From the NCBI GenBank assembly GCA_019418545.1, contig DYBQ01000052.1, positions 1-16,271 on the forward strand: a DNA stretch of 16,271 nt, in the 5' to 3' direction. Under the pieces are notes generated by a model. That model had not been told where the DNA came from and did not search any database. It saw nothing but the letters and a program-made list of their open reading frames with translations. The position numbers and the translations under genes were made by a program. Origin of the DNA: Clostridiales bacterium. GTDB lineage: Bacteria; Bacillota; Clostridia; Oscillospirales; Acutalibacteraceae. Positions 16,084-16,271 of this stretch are shown in pieces. Numbering within the stretch: the first letter of the stretch is position 1; each line of letters starts with the position of its first letter.

Positions 16084-16271
16084 TTAAAAGGTCTTTTTAC
16101 GCATATCCATTCTTTTTTTGTAAAGCACCCAAAAAGCTGCCGCTGCACCAACAACCATTACCCACAACAAAGAGGTATTGTCACCTGTTGCCGGGGATTC
16201 AGCATTGTTTTCGTCATCCTTGCCGCTGTCAGGTTTGGAAGTATTATCATCCGCATCAGAAGTATCATCCT
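16084..16271 (-). CDS. C-terminal end of a sortase-anchored surface protein (partial)
   Basis: The window catches the last 61 residues; the rest lies beyond the right edge. It begins with an acidic Asp/Ser/Asn-rich spacer (DDTSDADDN and following). Then come the sorting motif SPATG (in ESPATGDN), a hydrophobic segment of about 18 residues (LLWVMVVGAAAAFWVLY), and a basic tail (KKRMDMRKKTF) ending in TAA at 16084-16086. This is the classic LPXTG-like cell-wall sorting layout, with SPxTG as used by some clostridial sortases, which would cut between Thr and Gly. The function of the missing ectodomain is unknown. This reading was made directly from the sequence. Confidence 0.8.
   Translation of the reverse strand, partial: DDTSDADDNTSKPDSGKDDENNAESPATGDNTSLLWVMVVGAAAAFWVLYKKRMDMRKKTF

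Overview
The window looks like chromosome from a Gram-positive Firmicute, most likely an anaerobic gut-type Clostridia (Oscillospiraceae/Lachnospiraceae-like). This is inferred from strong AGGAGG-type ribosome sites, frequent TTG starts, TTGACA/TAnaAT promoters, a sortase-anchored surface protein with an SPATG signal, and a protein set typical of that class (PtsI, TelA/XpaC, GH65 phosphorylase with beta-phosphoglucomutase). No rRNA, tRNA, CRISPR array, transposase or phage gene was seen.

Layout, left to right. An Mrp/NBP35-type Fe-S carrier ATPase (98-949, minus) is separated by an intrinsic terminator from a two-component pair: OmpR-family regulator then sensor histidine kinase (3209 to 1055, minus, overlapping by 11 bp). 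Next is a stand-alone Enzyme I of the PTS (ptsI, 3302-4942, minus), whose presumed leader contains a large hairpin. Then comes a zinc-type ABC uptake operon, znuA-znuC-znuB (7799 to 5180, minus), with a textbook promoter whose start point lies inside a perfect 9-3-9 inverted repeat, a candidate Zur/Fur-family operator.

Divergent from znuA, a second textbook promoter with its own inverted repeat drives a plus-strand operon xpaC-telA-LemA-like (8165-10994), a membrane-associated module linked in other Firmicutes to tellurite and cell-envelope stress. It ends at a strong bidirectional terminator shared with the converging sugar operon.

The right third is a minus-strand carbohydrate operon in the order beta-phosphoglucomutase (pgmB), GH35-like beta-galactosidase, GH65 disaccharide phosphorylase. 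The genes are tightly coupled: stop codons overlap the next start or ribosome site. The GH35 gene has an in-frame TAA at codon 80 but is otherwise intact, so it is a very recent pseudogene, a sequence error or a polymorphism. The intact logic would be phosphorolysis of an alpha-glucoside to beta-glucose-1-phosphate (GH65), conversion to glucose-6-phosphate (PgmB), and hydrolysis of a beta-galactoside (GH35). That combination suggests a substrate containing alpha-Glc attached to beta-Gal. The right edge holds the C-terminal 61 residues of a sortase-anchored surface protein followed by a long terminator hairpin.

The only gene-free stretch over 300 bases is 7800-8164, which holds the two divergent promoters. 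Positions 1-97 contain no gene or clear signal.
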